Below are positions 8,932 to 15,269 of a stretch of 64,000 bases of DNA, piece after piece. A program made the translations under genes and the position numbers. A model generated the notes under the pieces. It was not told where the DNA came from. It searched no databases and worked only from the letters and a program-made list of their open reading frames with translations. Source of the DNA: Pilosibacter fragilis (GTDB taxonomy: Bacteria; Bacillota; Clostridia; Lachnospirales; Lachnospiraceae); contig NZ_JAVYJB010000009.1 of NCBI RefSeq assembly GCF_032490495.1, positions 1 through 64,000 of the forward strand, written 5' to 3'. How positions within the stretch are numbered: position 1 is the first letter of the stretch; each line of letters begins with the position of its first letter.

Positions 8932-9222
8932 ATGGTTAAATATACAAGGTTATGGGAGACAATGCAGAGAAAAGGCATCAGCCAGTATCGCCTGATCAAG
9001 ACATATGGAATCAGCAATGGTCAGTTGAACAGGCTGCGGAAGAATTTATATATTTCGACGCATACCGTGGAGACTTTATGCAGAATTCTGGACTGCCGCG
9101 TGGAGGATGTGATGGAGATCGTGTTCGATGAGAGCGACGAGCTTTTATGGTCTCCGGGACTGGAAGAGGAGCGGCAGAAGCAGGAGGAGCTGGAGAAGAA
9201 AAAGAAGAGGCAGGGACAGTAA
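8932..9222 (+). CDS. Small Cro/C1-type HTH regulator, paralog 3 of 3
   Basis: This 96-residue copy shares SQYRLIKTYGISNGQLNRLRK and ISTHTVETLCRILDCRVEDVME with the two copies upstream. It carries an extra C-terminal, highly charged coiled-coil-like tail (EEERQKQEELEKKKKRQGQ). The start follows AAAGGAGAAAACGGT. The tail may mediate oligomerisation; that is an inference from composition. It lies at the border between the accessory island and the conserved core. Confidence 0.85.
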   Translation: MVKYTRLWETMQRKGISQYRLIKTYGISNGQLNRLRKNLYISTHTVETLCRILDCRVEDVMEIVFDESDELLWSPGLEEERQKQEELEKKKKRQGQ

Positions 9223-9435
9223 AGATCCTGTGTGGCAAAATTTGGTGCATAACAGATTGCGGAAATGCAGCTGTTTGCGATATCGTGAGCAGAATCCGGC
9301 TGTGAAACAGAAAAATGAAGTGCGGCGGTACCTGAAATAAGTTGCCAATATTCTTTTTAACAGGTATACTGGATAGGAATGCATGATTTCGTTATAGAAC
9401 ATTCGTGAAAAACCTGTTATCGGCAGGTTTTGCGG

Positions 9436-9487
9436 ATGAGGTCTGCACATTTGCTGCGCTGACCATGATAGAACGCAGGCGTGCAGG
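9436..9487 (+). repeat. Degenerate partial copy of the 133-bp mobile repeat
   Basis: The stretch AGGTCTGCACATTTGCTGCG followed by CTGACCATGATAGAACGCAGGC resembles the left third of the MITE (AGGTCTGCGCACTTGCTGCG then CTGACCGTAAGAAAACATAGGC). The terminal repeats and the right half are absent. It is either a decayed copy or a shared ancestral segment. Confidence 0.4.
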
Positions 9488-9518
9488 AAATAATAGAGAA
9501 TATCGGAGGAACTTAAAG

Positions 9519-9950
9519 ATGACAGGACGCAATGTTGGAAAGACATGCCGCACACATTACAGAGGTACTTTTAACGATGGTACACAGTTTGACTCTTCCT
9601 ACGACCGCGGCGAGCCGTTAGAGTTTGTATGTGGCGCTGGACAGATGATCAAGGGATTTGACGCGGCTGTTGCGGATATGGAGGTCGGTGAGATCAAGGA
9701 GATCCACCTGATGCCGGAGGAAGCTTACGGAATACCGAATCCGAATATGATCCTCACACTCGAGATCGCAAATCTCCCGGGTTCCGAGGACCTTGAGGTT
9801 GGACAGCAGGTATACCTCACAAACCAGAGCGGCCAGCCGTTCCCGGTGAAGGTTACCGCGAAGGACGAGAAGATGATCACTCTTGACGCGAACCATGAGA
9901 TGGCGGGGAAAGAGCTGAACTTCAAGATTGAACTGGTTGAAGTAAAATAG
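9519..9950 (+). CDS. FKBP-type peptidyl-prolyl isomerase, SlyD-like
   Basis: The product has 143 residues from the ATG at 9519, chosen because TCGGAGGAAC lies just upstream. It has the SlyD-type arrangement: FKBP strands VGKTCRTHYRGTFNDGTQFDSS and GAGQMIKGFDAAVADMEVGEI, an insert-in-flap chaperone domain at about 65-125 (EAYGIPNPNMI... DLEVGQQVYL) and the return strand HEMAGKELNFKIELVEV. The His-rich metal-binding tail of Escherichia coli SlyD is absent. It would catalyse cis-trans prolyl isomerisation and assist folding in the cytoplasm. It stands alone just before spoVT. Confidence 0.88.
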   Translation: MTGRNVGKTCRTHYRGTFNDGTQFDSSYDRGEPLEFVCGAGQMIKGFDAAVADMEVGEIKEIHLMPEEAYGIPNPNMILTLEIANLPGSEDLEVGQQVYLTNQSGQPFPVKVTAKDEKMITLDANHEMAGKELNFKIELVEVK

Positions 9951-10030
9951 GAATAATCCCGACATTTTTCCACATACTACCCATAAGTCACACGATATGG
10001 AAGCAGTGGTATGCAGGAGGAATAAACGTT

Positions 10031-10579
10031 ATGAAAGCTACGGGAATTGTAAGAAGAATTGATGACCTCGGACGTGTGGTGGTTCCGAAGGAGATCAGGC
10101 GGACACTTCGTTTGCGCGAAGGAACGCCGTTAGAGATCTTCACGGACCGTGAGGGGGAGATCATTCTGAAGAAGTACTCGCCGATGATGGAACTGAATGC
10201 GTTTGCAGGGCAGTATGCAGACGCGATGGCGCAGTCGACAGGGCTTATGGTCTGCATCACGGACCGGGACCAGGTGGTCGCGGCGGCCGGCGGGGCGAAA
10301 AAGGACTTTTTCCAGAAGCCTATCAGCCGGGCGCTGGAGCATGTGATCCAGGAGCGGATGACGGTGCAGGCGGGAAAGGATGAGCGGGCGTTCACGCCTG
10401 TGACGGACGATGACAGCGAGGGAATCACTGCGCAGGTGATCACTCCGATCATCTGTGAAGGTGACGCGATCGGGTCGGTCATTGTGATGAGCAGGGAGCC
10501 GAGGGCGAAGTTCGCGGATGCAGAGGTGCGTTTGGCAGCGACGGCGGCGGGATTCCTGGGACGGCAGATGGAGAGCTGA
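10031..10579 (+). CDS. spoVT: Stage V sporulation transcription factor SpoVT
   Basis: This is a 182-residue AbrB-family protein. Residues 1-50 (MKATGIVRRIDDLGRVVVPKEIRRTL) are the swapped-hairpin AbrB DNA-binding domain. Residues 55-180 form a GAF-like domain. Length and domain order match SpoVT of Bacillus (about 178 aa), which tunes sigma-G dependent genes in the forespore. Its place upstream of mazG and the yabP-spoIIE-ftsH block repeats the Bacillus order. The ribosome binding site is GCAGGAGGAATAAACGTT before ATG 10031. Confidence 0.92.
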   Translation: MKATGIVRRIDDLGRVVVPKEIRRTLRLREGTPLEIFTDREGEIILKKYSPMMELNAFAGQYADAMAQSTGLMVCITDRDQVVAAAGGAKKDFFQKPISRALEHVIQERMTVQAGKDERAFTPVTDDDSEGITAQVITPIICEGDAIGSVIVMSREPRAKFADAEVRLAATAAGFLGRQMES

Positions 10580-10654
10580 GAATTGAGGCTGGGCGAGATT
10601 TGAAACAGCAGTAAAAATGTTGAGAAAATATGCCTGGTAAGATAAAAAACGAAA

Positions 10655-10712
10655 AAAGTCCACATGATGATATTTTAGAAGAGATCACTTCAATAAATAT
10701 TATCATGTGGAC
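10655..10712. terminator. Long inverted repeat / bidirectional terminator after spoVT
   Basis: AAAGTCCACATGATGATATT at 10657 pairs with AATATTATCATGTGGACTTT near 10692-10713 around a loop of roughly 17 nt, a stem of about 20 bp with one bulge. It is flanked by A-rich and T-rich tracts, so it can act as a terminator in either direction. Confidence 0.7.
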
Positions 10713-10747
10713 TTTGACTTTTATTTACAACGAATCAAAAAACGATC

Positions 10748-10880
10748 GAAACTGTTCAGTAGGTCTGCGCACTTGCTGCGCTGACCGTAAGAAAACATAG
10801 GCTGGAGGGCAAAAATCCCATCAGCGAAGCTGATCTGGAATGGATTTTTGCGTGTAACTATGAAGGTACTGAATAGTTAC
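10748..10880 (+). mobile_element. 133-bp MITE, copy A
   Basis: The ends GAAACTGTTCAGT and ACTGAATAGTTAC are near-perfect inverted repeats. The 8 bases before (10740-10747, AAACGATC) are repeated exactly after (10881-10888), a target-site duplication. There is no coding capacity. Copies B (42777-42909) and C (56483-56615) have the same length and nearly the same sequence. The rest of 10881-11070 shows nothing I can name. Confidence 0.88.
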
Positions 10881-11070
10881 AAACGATCTAAATAAAAGGC
10901 ATTATGCAAATGCATATTTCTAATTGCCATGCATCCGGAAGAAGCTGCCGGTGGCGGTTCCGCAGGTGAACAGTGTATCCAGACTATGTTCATGCGGGTA
11001 GACTTTTCGGATTCTGACATTCTTTATACACGTAATTATTCGGTCTACGCTAGTTTGGGCTGAAAGAACT

Positions 11071-11940
11071 TTATTTCCCAGCCTGCTTCTTCGAATTCCC
11101 ATAGATATACACCATGATCGAAGCAATCGCAACCAATGCGCCGCCGAGGATTGAGGTGGATTTTACAGGCTCGCCGAGGATCGCTGCGCCGAGAACGATG
11201 CTGAACAGGATTCCGGAGTAGTTGTAGATACTGATCTCGGATGCCGGGGCGAAGCGGTAAGCGTAGGTGATGAATACCTGGCCCAGGGAGCCGAAGAGGC
11301 TGATCAGCATGAGCAGCATAAACTGATGCGGGTCTGGCATAACGAAATTGCTGATGACGAACGGCAGGGAACCGAACACGCTGAAGGTTGAAAAGTGCAT
11401 GATAACGGTGATTCCGTCGACTTTTCCCTTAAAGTAGCCGAGAAACGTGTACGCAACGCCGGATGTGATGGCGGAGAGCAGCGCGACTACCAGCGGAAAT
11501 GGGTCGGACTGGAAGCTCGGACGGAATACGATGAATGCGCCGATAACGGACAGTGCCAGCGCCGGGATCTGGATCGGGGAAAGCTTCTCCTTCATAAACA
11601 CAGCAGCCAGCAGTGTGACAAAGATCGGGGAGAGCTTATTTAATACGGTGACATCTCCCTGTGCAGCATGGCTGGAGGCGTAGAACAGCGTGATCAGGCC
11701 CAGAAATCCGAAGAAAGAGCGGCCGAACAGGTACGGCTGATATTTTTTCGGGCCGTAGTAGGAACCACGTTTTTTACGGATGATGAAAAAGGAAACGATC
11801 AGGATGAAGAGATTGCGGACGCAGATCTGCTCCATCGTTGGAATTTCGCGGCTCATACGGACAACGACCTGCATGGAGGCGAAAGAAAGCGCGGACAGGA
11901 TCATAAAGAGGATGCCCTTTTGTTTTTGTGTGATATTCAT
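11071..11940 (-). CDS. DMT-family (EamA) transporter
   Basis: The product has 289 residues from ATG 11940, preceded by AGGAGGACATC; an upstream in-frame ATG lacks such a site. Ten hydrophobic segments form two EamA repeats (about 8-140 and 150-285). Segments such as PIFVTLLAAVFMKEKLSPIQIPALALSVIGAFIV and SILGGALVAIASIMVYIYG are typical family signatures. It is a membrane exporter or permease of small metabolites; the substrate cannot be read from sequence. It occupies the position where Bacillus carries yabM (spoVB-like), but it is not homologous to it and is on the other strand. Confidence 0.88.
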   Translation of the reverse strand: MNITQKQKGILFMILSALSFASMQVVVRMSREIPTMEQICVRNLFILIVSFFIIRKKRGSYYGPKKYQPYLFGRSFFGFLGLITLFYASSHAAQGDVTVLNKLSPIFVTLLAAVFMKEKLSPIQIPALALSVIGAFIVFRPSFQSDPFPLVVALLSAITSGVAYTFLGYFKGKVDGITVIMHFSTFSVFGSLPFVISNFVMPDPHQFMLLMLISLFGSLGQVFITYAYRFAPASEISIYNYSGILFSIVLGAAILGEPVKSTSILGGALVAIASIMVYIYGNSKKQAGK

Positions 11941-12324
11941 GATGTCCTCCTGTGAAATTGTAATCGAGGAATAGCTCAATTAGAATGATGATATGTCAAA
12001 AGACACGACAATTAAGAGTATAACTTTTTTTCATGGAATCGTCAATTGGTGCAAATATATAGAAGGAATAAAAGATTTCAGGAGGACATGTGGAGTATGT
12101 TTGGTGCGGATTAAATTGGAACAAATGGACGGTGATGGATTGCAGTTAAAAAACAGAATGCATATTGCCAGAGAAATAGAATCCAGTTACAATGATAGTA
12201 GAAAATAGTATTTAAAACTGTTGGCGGAGAGCGTAGGCGGAACCGACGGGGAGAGGACCGGGCGATCGTCAGAGGCTCGAAACAGCAGAAAAATGAATGA
12301 AAACGGATAAGGTGAGGAAATACT
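11941..12324. other. Intergenic stretch without an identifiable gene
   Basis: This 384-bp gap separates divergent genes (DMT transporter and mazG). Short open frames exist but have no coding character. AGGAGGACAT recurs at 12078-12087 without a usable frame after it. Nothing else can be supported. Confidence 0.5.
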
Positions 12325-12720
12325 ATGTATACATTCGAGGACTTAAAGCAGATCATGAAGACACTGCGTGCGGAGGATGGCTGTCCATGGGACCGGGCGC
12401 AGGATCATGACACGTTGAAAAAGCATCTCGTGGAGGAATGCGCGGAGGTGCTGGAGGCGATCGATGCTCATGACACGGAAAATCTCTGCGAGGAGCTGGG
12501 GGATGTCCTGTTCCAGGTCATGTTCCACAGTGAGATCGAGGCGGAGCAGGGAAATTTTACCGTGGATGATGTGGTGAACGGCATCTGCGAGAAGATGATC
12601 CGCCGCCATCCACGGGTCTTCGGAGGCGAGATTCCGGAGGTGGAGAACGAGAAGGACCTCTGGGAAGCGATCAAGAAACAGGAGCGGGAGGAAAAGAAAA
12701 AACGGGCCGCCGCACACTGA
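12325..12720 (+). CDS. mazG: MazG-type nucleotide pyrophosphohydrolase
   Basis: The 131 residues hold one MazG domain: CPWDRAQDHDTLKKHLVEECAEVLEAID with the EExxE metal site, then ENLCEELGDVLFQVMFHSEIE with the second ExxD motif. It hydrolyses (d)NTPs to monophosphates and PPi, a house-cleaning role. It is much shorter than the two-domain YabN of Bacillus, which also carries an N-terminal tetrapyrrole methylase-like domain absent here. The position upstream of hup/rqcP/yabP keeps the conserved order. Start ATG 12325 follows GTGAGGAAATACT. Confidence 0.92.
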   Translation: MYTFEDLKQIMKTLRAEDGCPWDRAQDHDTLKKHLVEECAEVLEAIDAHDTENLCEELGDVLFQVMFHSEIEAEQGNFTVDDVVNGICEKMIRRHPRVFGGEIPEVENEKDLWEAIKKQEREEKKKRAAAH

Positions 12721-12761
12721 CGAAAAGTGCGCAAAAACACGGCAAAAACGGGCAAAAATCC

Positions 12762-12790
12762 TTGACAAAGAATGCAGAAACATATATAAA
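12762..12790 (+). promoter_or_regulatory. Sigma-A type promoter of hup
   Basis: TTGACA at 12762-12767 and TATAAA at 12785-12790 are separated by exactly 17 bp. The HU gene starts about 80 nt downstream. Confidence 0.8.
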
Positions 12791-12869
12791 TGTAAGAGTG
12801 CAATGCAAAGGTCCTTCGGGCAGGCTTTGTCCGCAGGTTTGAAATGAATTTTAGGAGGAAATAAAACAA

Positions 12870-13145
12870 ATGAACAAGACAGAATTAATCGCAGCAGTTG
12901 CTGAGCAGGCAGAACTCTCCAAGAAAGATGCTGAGAAGGCACTGAAGGCTTTCACGGATGTTATTGCAGCAGAGTTAGTTAAAGGTGAGAAGGTACAGTT
13001 AGTTGGCTTCGGTACATTCGAGGTATCCGAGAGAGAGGCTAGAGAGGGAAGAAACCCGCTTACAGGCGAGAAGATCACGATCGCAGCTTCCAAGAACCCG
13101 AAATTCAAAGCTGGTAAGGCTTTAAAGGATATGGTTAACGCTTAA
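12870..13145 (+). CDS. hup: HU family DNA-binding protein
   Basis: The 91-residue product is a canonical HU: MNKTELIAAVAEQAELSKKDAEKALKAF..., the GFGTFEV turn near 48 and the flexible arm REGRNPLTGEKITIAASKNPKFKAGKALKDMVN. It binds and bends DNA non-specifically as a dimer in the nucleoid. The start follows TTAGGAGGAAATAAAACAA. It has its own strong promoter. HU sits beside the mazG/yabO block in other Firmicutes as well. Confidence 0.96.
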   Translation: MNKTELIAAVAEQAELSKKDAEKALKAFTDVIAAELVKGEKVQLVGFGTFEVSEREAREGRNPLTGEKITIAASKNPKFKAGKALKDMVNA

Positions 13146-13304
13146 TTCTGTTTAGAATGATAAAAGTGGCTGTGTAGGCAGCACGTGTTTGGATCCCCTC
13201 CGTGATATGCGTATTGCGGAGGGGGAAATTGTTTCCGGGGTTCGCCTGGACAGGCGGGCAGCAGGAAGTCCGGCGGCGATGGTGCCGCAGAAAAGGAGCA
13301 AGTT

Positions 13305-13544
13305 ATGCGTTTAGACAAATATCTGAAGGTATCCCGTATCATCAAGCGCAGAACCGTGGCAAACGAGGCGTGCGACAGCGGCCGTGTGATGCTGAACGAT
13401 AAGATTGCGAGAGCCAGCGCGGAAGTTAAGGTCGGAGATGTGATTGAGGTGGCATTTGGAACAAAAGCCGTCAAGGTCCGTGTGACGAGCGTGCAGGAGA
13501 CGATCCGCAAGGAAGATACGAAGGAAATGTTTGAATATATTTAG
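13305..13544 (+). CDS. rqcP: S4-domain RNA-binding protein RqcP (YabO)
   Basis: This 79-residue protein is almost entirely an S4 domain: MRLDKYLKVSRIIKRRTVANEACDSGRVMLNDKIARASAEVKVGDVIEV. Size and location match Bacillus YabO/RqcP, which binds 50S-tRNA complexes in the ribosome quality-control pathway with RqcH. The start follows AAAAGGAGCAAGTT. The only thing separating it from yabP is the toxin locus and its terminators. Confidence 0.9.
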   Translation: MRLDKYLKVSRIIKRRTVANEACDSGRVMLNDKIARASAEVKVGDVIEVAFGTKAVKVRVTSVQETIRKEDTKEMFEYI

Positions 13545-13545
13545 G

Positions 13546-13580
13546 AAAAACCTCACAGTGAAAACTGATGAGGTTTTTTA
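13546..13580 (+). terminator. Terminator of rqcP
   Basis: AAAAACCTCA pairs with TGAGGTTTTT around CAGTGAAAACTGA-type loop bases, ending in a T run. Confidence 0.8.
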
Positions 13581-13631
13581 TGTAAGGCGCGAAAACATAC
13601 CAAAACATACTCTTTATTATACCGGAGTCCA

Positions 13632-13660
13632 TAGATTCAAGTGAATCCATATGATATAAT
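13632..13660 (+). promoter_or_regulatory. Promoter of the small toxin gene (extended -10)
   Basis: TGATATAAT at 13652-13660 is an extended -10 element. The -35 region (TAGATT, 17 bp upstream) is weak. The 31-codon toxin gene begins about 47 nt downstream. Confidence 0.6.
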
Positions 13661-13704
13661 CGACTCGTTGTCACACCCAATCTGGCAACAGAAAGGGGGT
13701 GAAT

Positions 13705-13737
13705 GCATGGAGTCGATAATTTCATTTCTGGTTTCCG
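13705..13737 (+). repeat. Direct repeat DRa at the toxin start
   Basis: It overlaps the toxin start codon. The core AATTTCATTTCTGGTT and the flank GCATGGA recur at 13855-13884 (DRb), which lies at the 5' end of the antisense RNA. Confidence 0.8.
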
Positions 13738-13802
13738 TTATGGCAAGTGTGATCGCATACTATATTTGCAAGTGGTTAGACGGAAACGACAGTGGCAATT
13801 AG
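13707..13802 (+). CDS. Type I toxin-like hydrophobic peptide (31 aa)
   Basis: The ATG at 13707 follows AAAGGGGGTGAATGC. The peptide is one membrane-spanning helix (IISFLVSVMASVIAYYICKW) with a charged C-terminus (LDGNDSGN), the form of Fst/TxpA-like pore-forming type I toxins and the holin-like toxins of Clostridia. A divergently placed antisense promoter, shared terminator and direct repeats follow. Toxicity is inferred from this arrangement, not shown. Confidence 0.75.
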   Translation: MESIISFLVSVMASVIAYYICKWLDGNDSGN

Positions 13803-13804
13803 CC

Positions 13805-13879
13805 CAAATGAAAACCCCAGAGAATGGCCTCTCTGGGGTTTTCGCTTGTGAATTGCATGGATACAATTTCATTTCTGGT
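13805..13879 (-). ncRNA. Candidate antitoxin RNA, antisense and convergent to the toxin
   Basis: A minus-strand promoter at 13887-13915 would start a transcript near 13879 running to the shared terminator at 13811-13842. Its 5' part is complementary to DRb and so can pair in trans with DRa over the toxin start codon. Its 3' part overlaps the toxin mRNA terminator. The layout matches RNA I/RNA II of the pAD1 par locus. Confidence 0.65.
13811..13842. terminator. Bidirectional terminator shared by toxin and antitoxin RNAs
   Basis: AAAACCCCAGAGA pairs perfectly with TCTCTGGGGTTTT around a 6-nt loop. A and T tracts on both sides allow termination in both directions. Confidence 0.88.
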
Positions 13880-13886
13880 TACCGAT

Positions 13887-13915
13887 ATTGTAGCATATGC
13901 AAAAATGTATTTCAA
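13887..13915 (-). promoter_or_regulatory. Antisense RNA promoter
   Basis: Read on the minus strand, TTGAAA (13915-13910) and TACAAT (13892-13887) are separated by exactly 17 bp. It is a stronger match than the toxin promoter, as expected for an antitoxin RNA. Confidence 0.75.
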
Positions 13916-13994
13916 TATGCCAAAAGTGAAAAACAGCATAAAAATTTTTTAACTTCATATATTTAAAACATATTTACATATACAGGAGGTTTTT

Positions 13995-14273
13995 ATGGAA
14001 GAGAATCCGGGAATGGCGCATAAGATCGTTTTGAATAATCGGAATCAGGGAAATCTCACGGGGATCCTGGATGTGATCTCCTTTGACGAGAACTCCATCG
14101 TGCTGGACACGGACATGGGACTTCTGACCATCAAGGGAAAAGACCTCCATGTAAACCGGCTGAGTCTGGAAAAAGGTGAGATCGATATTGAGGGCAGGAC
14201 GGACAGCCTTGTGTATTCGGCGGGCGGCGGCGCGAAGAGCGGGGAATCATTTTTTGCAAAATTATTTAAGTAG
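13995..14273 (+). CDS. yabP: Sporulation protein YabP
   Basis: The 92-residue product contains the YabP/YqfC fold: HKIVLNNRNQGNLTGILDVISFDENSIVLDTDMGLLTIKGKDLHVNRLSLEKGEIDIEG. YabP is needed for normal spore formation in Bacillus, under sigma-E control; its biochemical role is not defined. The start follows ACAGGAGGTTTTT. It begins the yabP-yabQ-divIC-spoIIE run. Confidence 0.93.
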   Translation: MEENPGMAHKIVLNNRNQGNLTGILDVISFDENSIVLDTDMGLLTIKGKDLHVNRLSLEKGEIDIEGRTDSLVYSAGGGAKSGESFFAKLFK

Positions 14274-14398
14274 TGGAAAAGCAGTGATGAAAGAGTTCAT
14301 GAGGAAAAATTCAGGTAACCGCAGAAAATAGATCATGTGACGAAAAATGAGACCATGAAAGAGAAAATAAGCAGGAAATTTAAACTCGGAGGTGCCTT

Positions 14399-14725
14399 GT
14401 GAGTCCTTATCTTACTCTGGAAGTCCGCCTGGTTGGCATGAGTACGGTGCTCGGCTTTATTTTGATGGCGAGTTATGACTTTTTGCGGCTATTCCGCTTT
14501 TTTGTTCCCCATGGGCGGCTGTGGACGGGGATCGAGGATTTTTTTTACTGGATCTATGCGGCTGTCATGACGTTTCTTCTGCTGTTTTACGAGAACAGCG
14601 GTATTGTTCGGGCGTACATCATTGCGTGTGTGTTTTTCGGCATGATTTTTTATGATAAAATCATTAGCCGGAATGTGTTTCAGCTATTGAAAAAGCTGAA
14701 AAAATGGTATAAGATTAAAAGATAG
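14399..14725 (+). CDS. yabQ: Spore cortex biosynthesis membrane protein YabQ
   Basis: The 108-residue membrane protein starts at a GTG preceded by CTCGGAGGTGCCTT. Hydrophobic segments lie at about 10-30, 42-65 and 70-92 with a basic C-terminus (KKLKKWYKIKR). YabQ localises to the outer forespore membrane and is required for cortex formation in Bacillus. It lies directly between yabP and divIC as there. Confidence 0.9.
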   Translation: MSPYLTLEVRLVGMSTVLGFILMASYDFLRLFRFFVPHGRLWTGIEDFFYWIYAAVMTFLLLFYENSGIVRAYIIACVFFGMIFYDKIISRNVFQLLKKLKKWYKIKR

Positions 14726-14778
14726 AATCGTTTTGTTGGTTAGAACGGGAGGGAAAATCCAGAAGGAAGCGAGAAATC

Positions 14779-15108
14779 ATGGGAGAAAACCGGAACAGAC
14801 GAAATAAAAGAAAATCGAAAAACAGTCTGAGCAACCGGATGGCGTTAATTGGAATCACGGTGGTCGTAGCGAGTCTTGCTGTGGTAGTCCATATCGGCGG
14901 CGCTTCCCTGAGAGAACGCGATCTGGAATATCAGGCGCGGGAACAGGCGCTTGAGAAGTCCCTCGCGAAGGAAGAGGCGAGAGCCGCGGAACTCGAGGAG
15001 TACCGCGTGTATGTTCAGACGAAGCAGTATATTGAGAAGGTCGCGAAAGAGAAACTGGGGCTTGTAAATAAGGATGAAATTCTGTTTAAGGCCGATGAAT
15101 CAAGCTAG
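14779..15108 (+). CDS. divIC: Septum formation initiator DivIC/FtsB family
   Basis: The 109-residue bitopic protein has a basic cytoplasmic N-terminus (NRRNKRKSKNSLSNR), one transmembrane helix at about 22-41 and an extracytoplasmic coiled coil (REQALEKSLAKEEARAAELEEY). It ends with the family motif YIEKVAKEKLGLVNKDEILFK. DivIC works with FtsL and DivIB in the divisome. Placement before spoIIE matches Bacillus. Confidence 0.92.
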   Translation: MGENRNRRNKRKSKNSLSNRMALIGITVVVASLAVVVHIGGASLRERDLEYQAREQALEKSLAKEEARAAELEEYRVYVQTKQYIEKVAKEKLGLVNKDEILFKADESS

Positions 15109-15150
15109 GGCGAATCATGTCACTAACTTTTAAAAATTAAATACGGGAAT

Positions 15151-15183
15151 CCGACAAATATTTCCCGCCTGCCTGCATATAAT
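15151..15183 (+). promoter_or_regulatory. Possible Spo0A-influenced promoter of spoIIE
   Basis: TATAAT at 15178-15183 lies about 85 nt before spoIIE. TCCGACA, one mismatch from the complement of a 0A box (TTCGACA), lies about 21 bp upstream where a -35 would be. Bacillus spoIIE is activated by Spo0A from such a layout. This is a single weak match. Confidence 0.35.
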
Positions 15184-15269
15184 AAAATGGCGTATTCTGC
15201 GCCGTTAAAGCTGGTCATGGAGATCGGAACGGTCTTTGTGACAGGGTACGCAGGTTAGGAGGGATTTTT

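Noticed and set aside
12009..12208. Small open frame between the DMT transporter and mazG
   Set aside because: It has no ribosome binding site at its start and no recognisable protein features; the AGGAGGACAT string inside it leads to a stop after eight codons.
13853..13910. Second toxin gene encoded by the downstream repeat of the toxin start
   Set aside because: The frame after the repeated ATG-like start breaks at once and there is no ribosome binding site; the repeat fits the antisense RNA 5' end instead.
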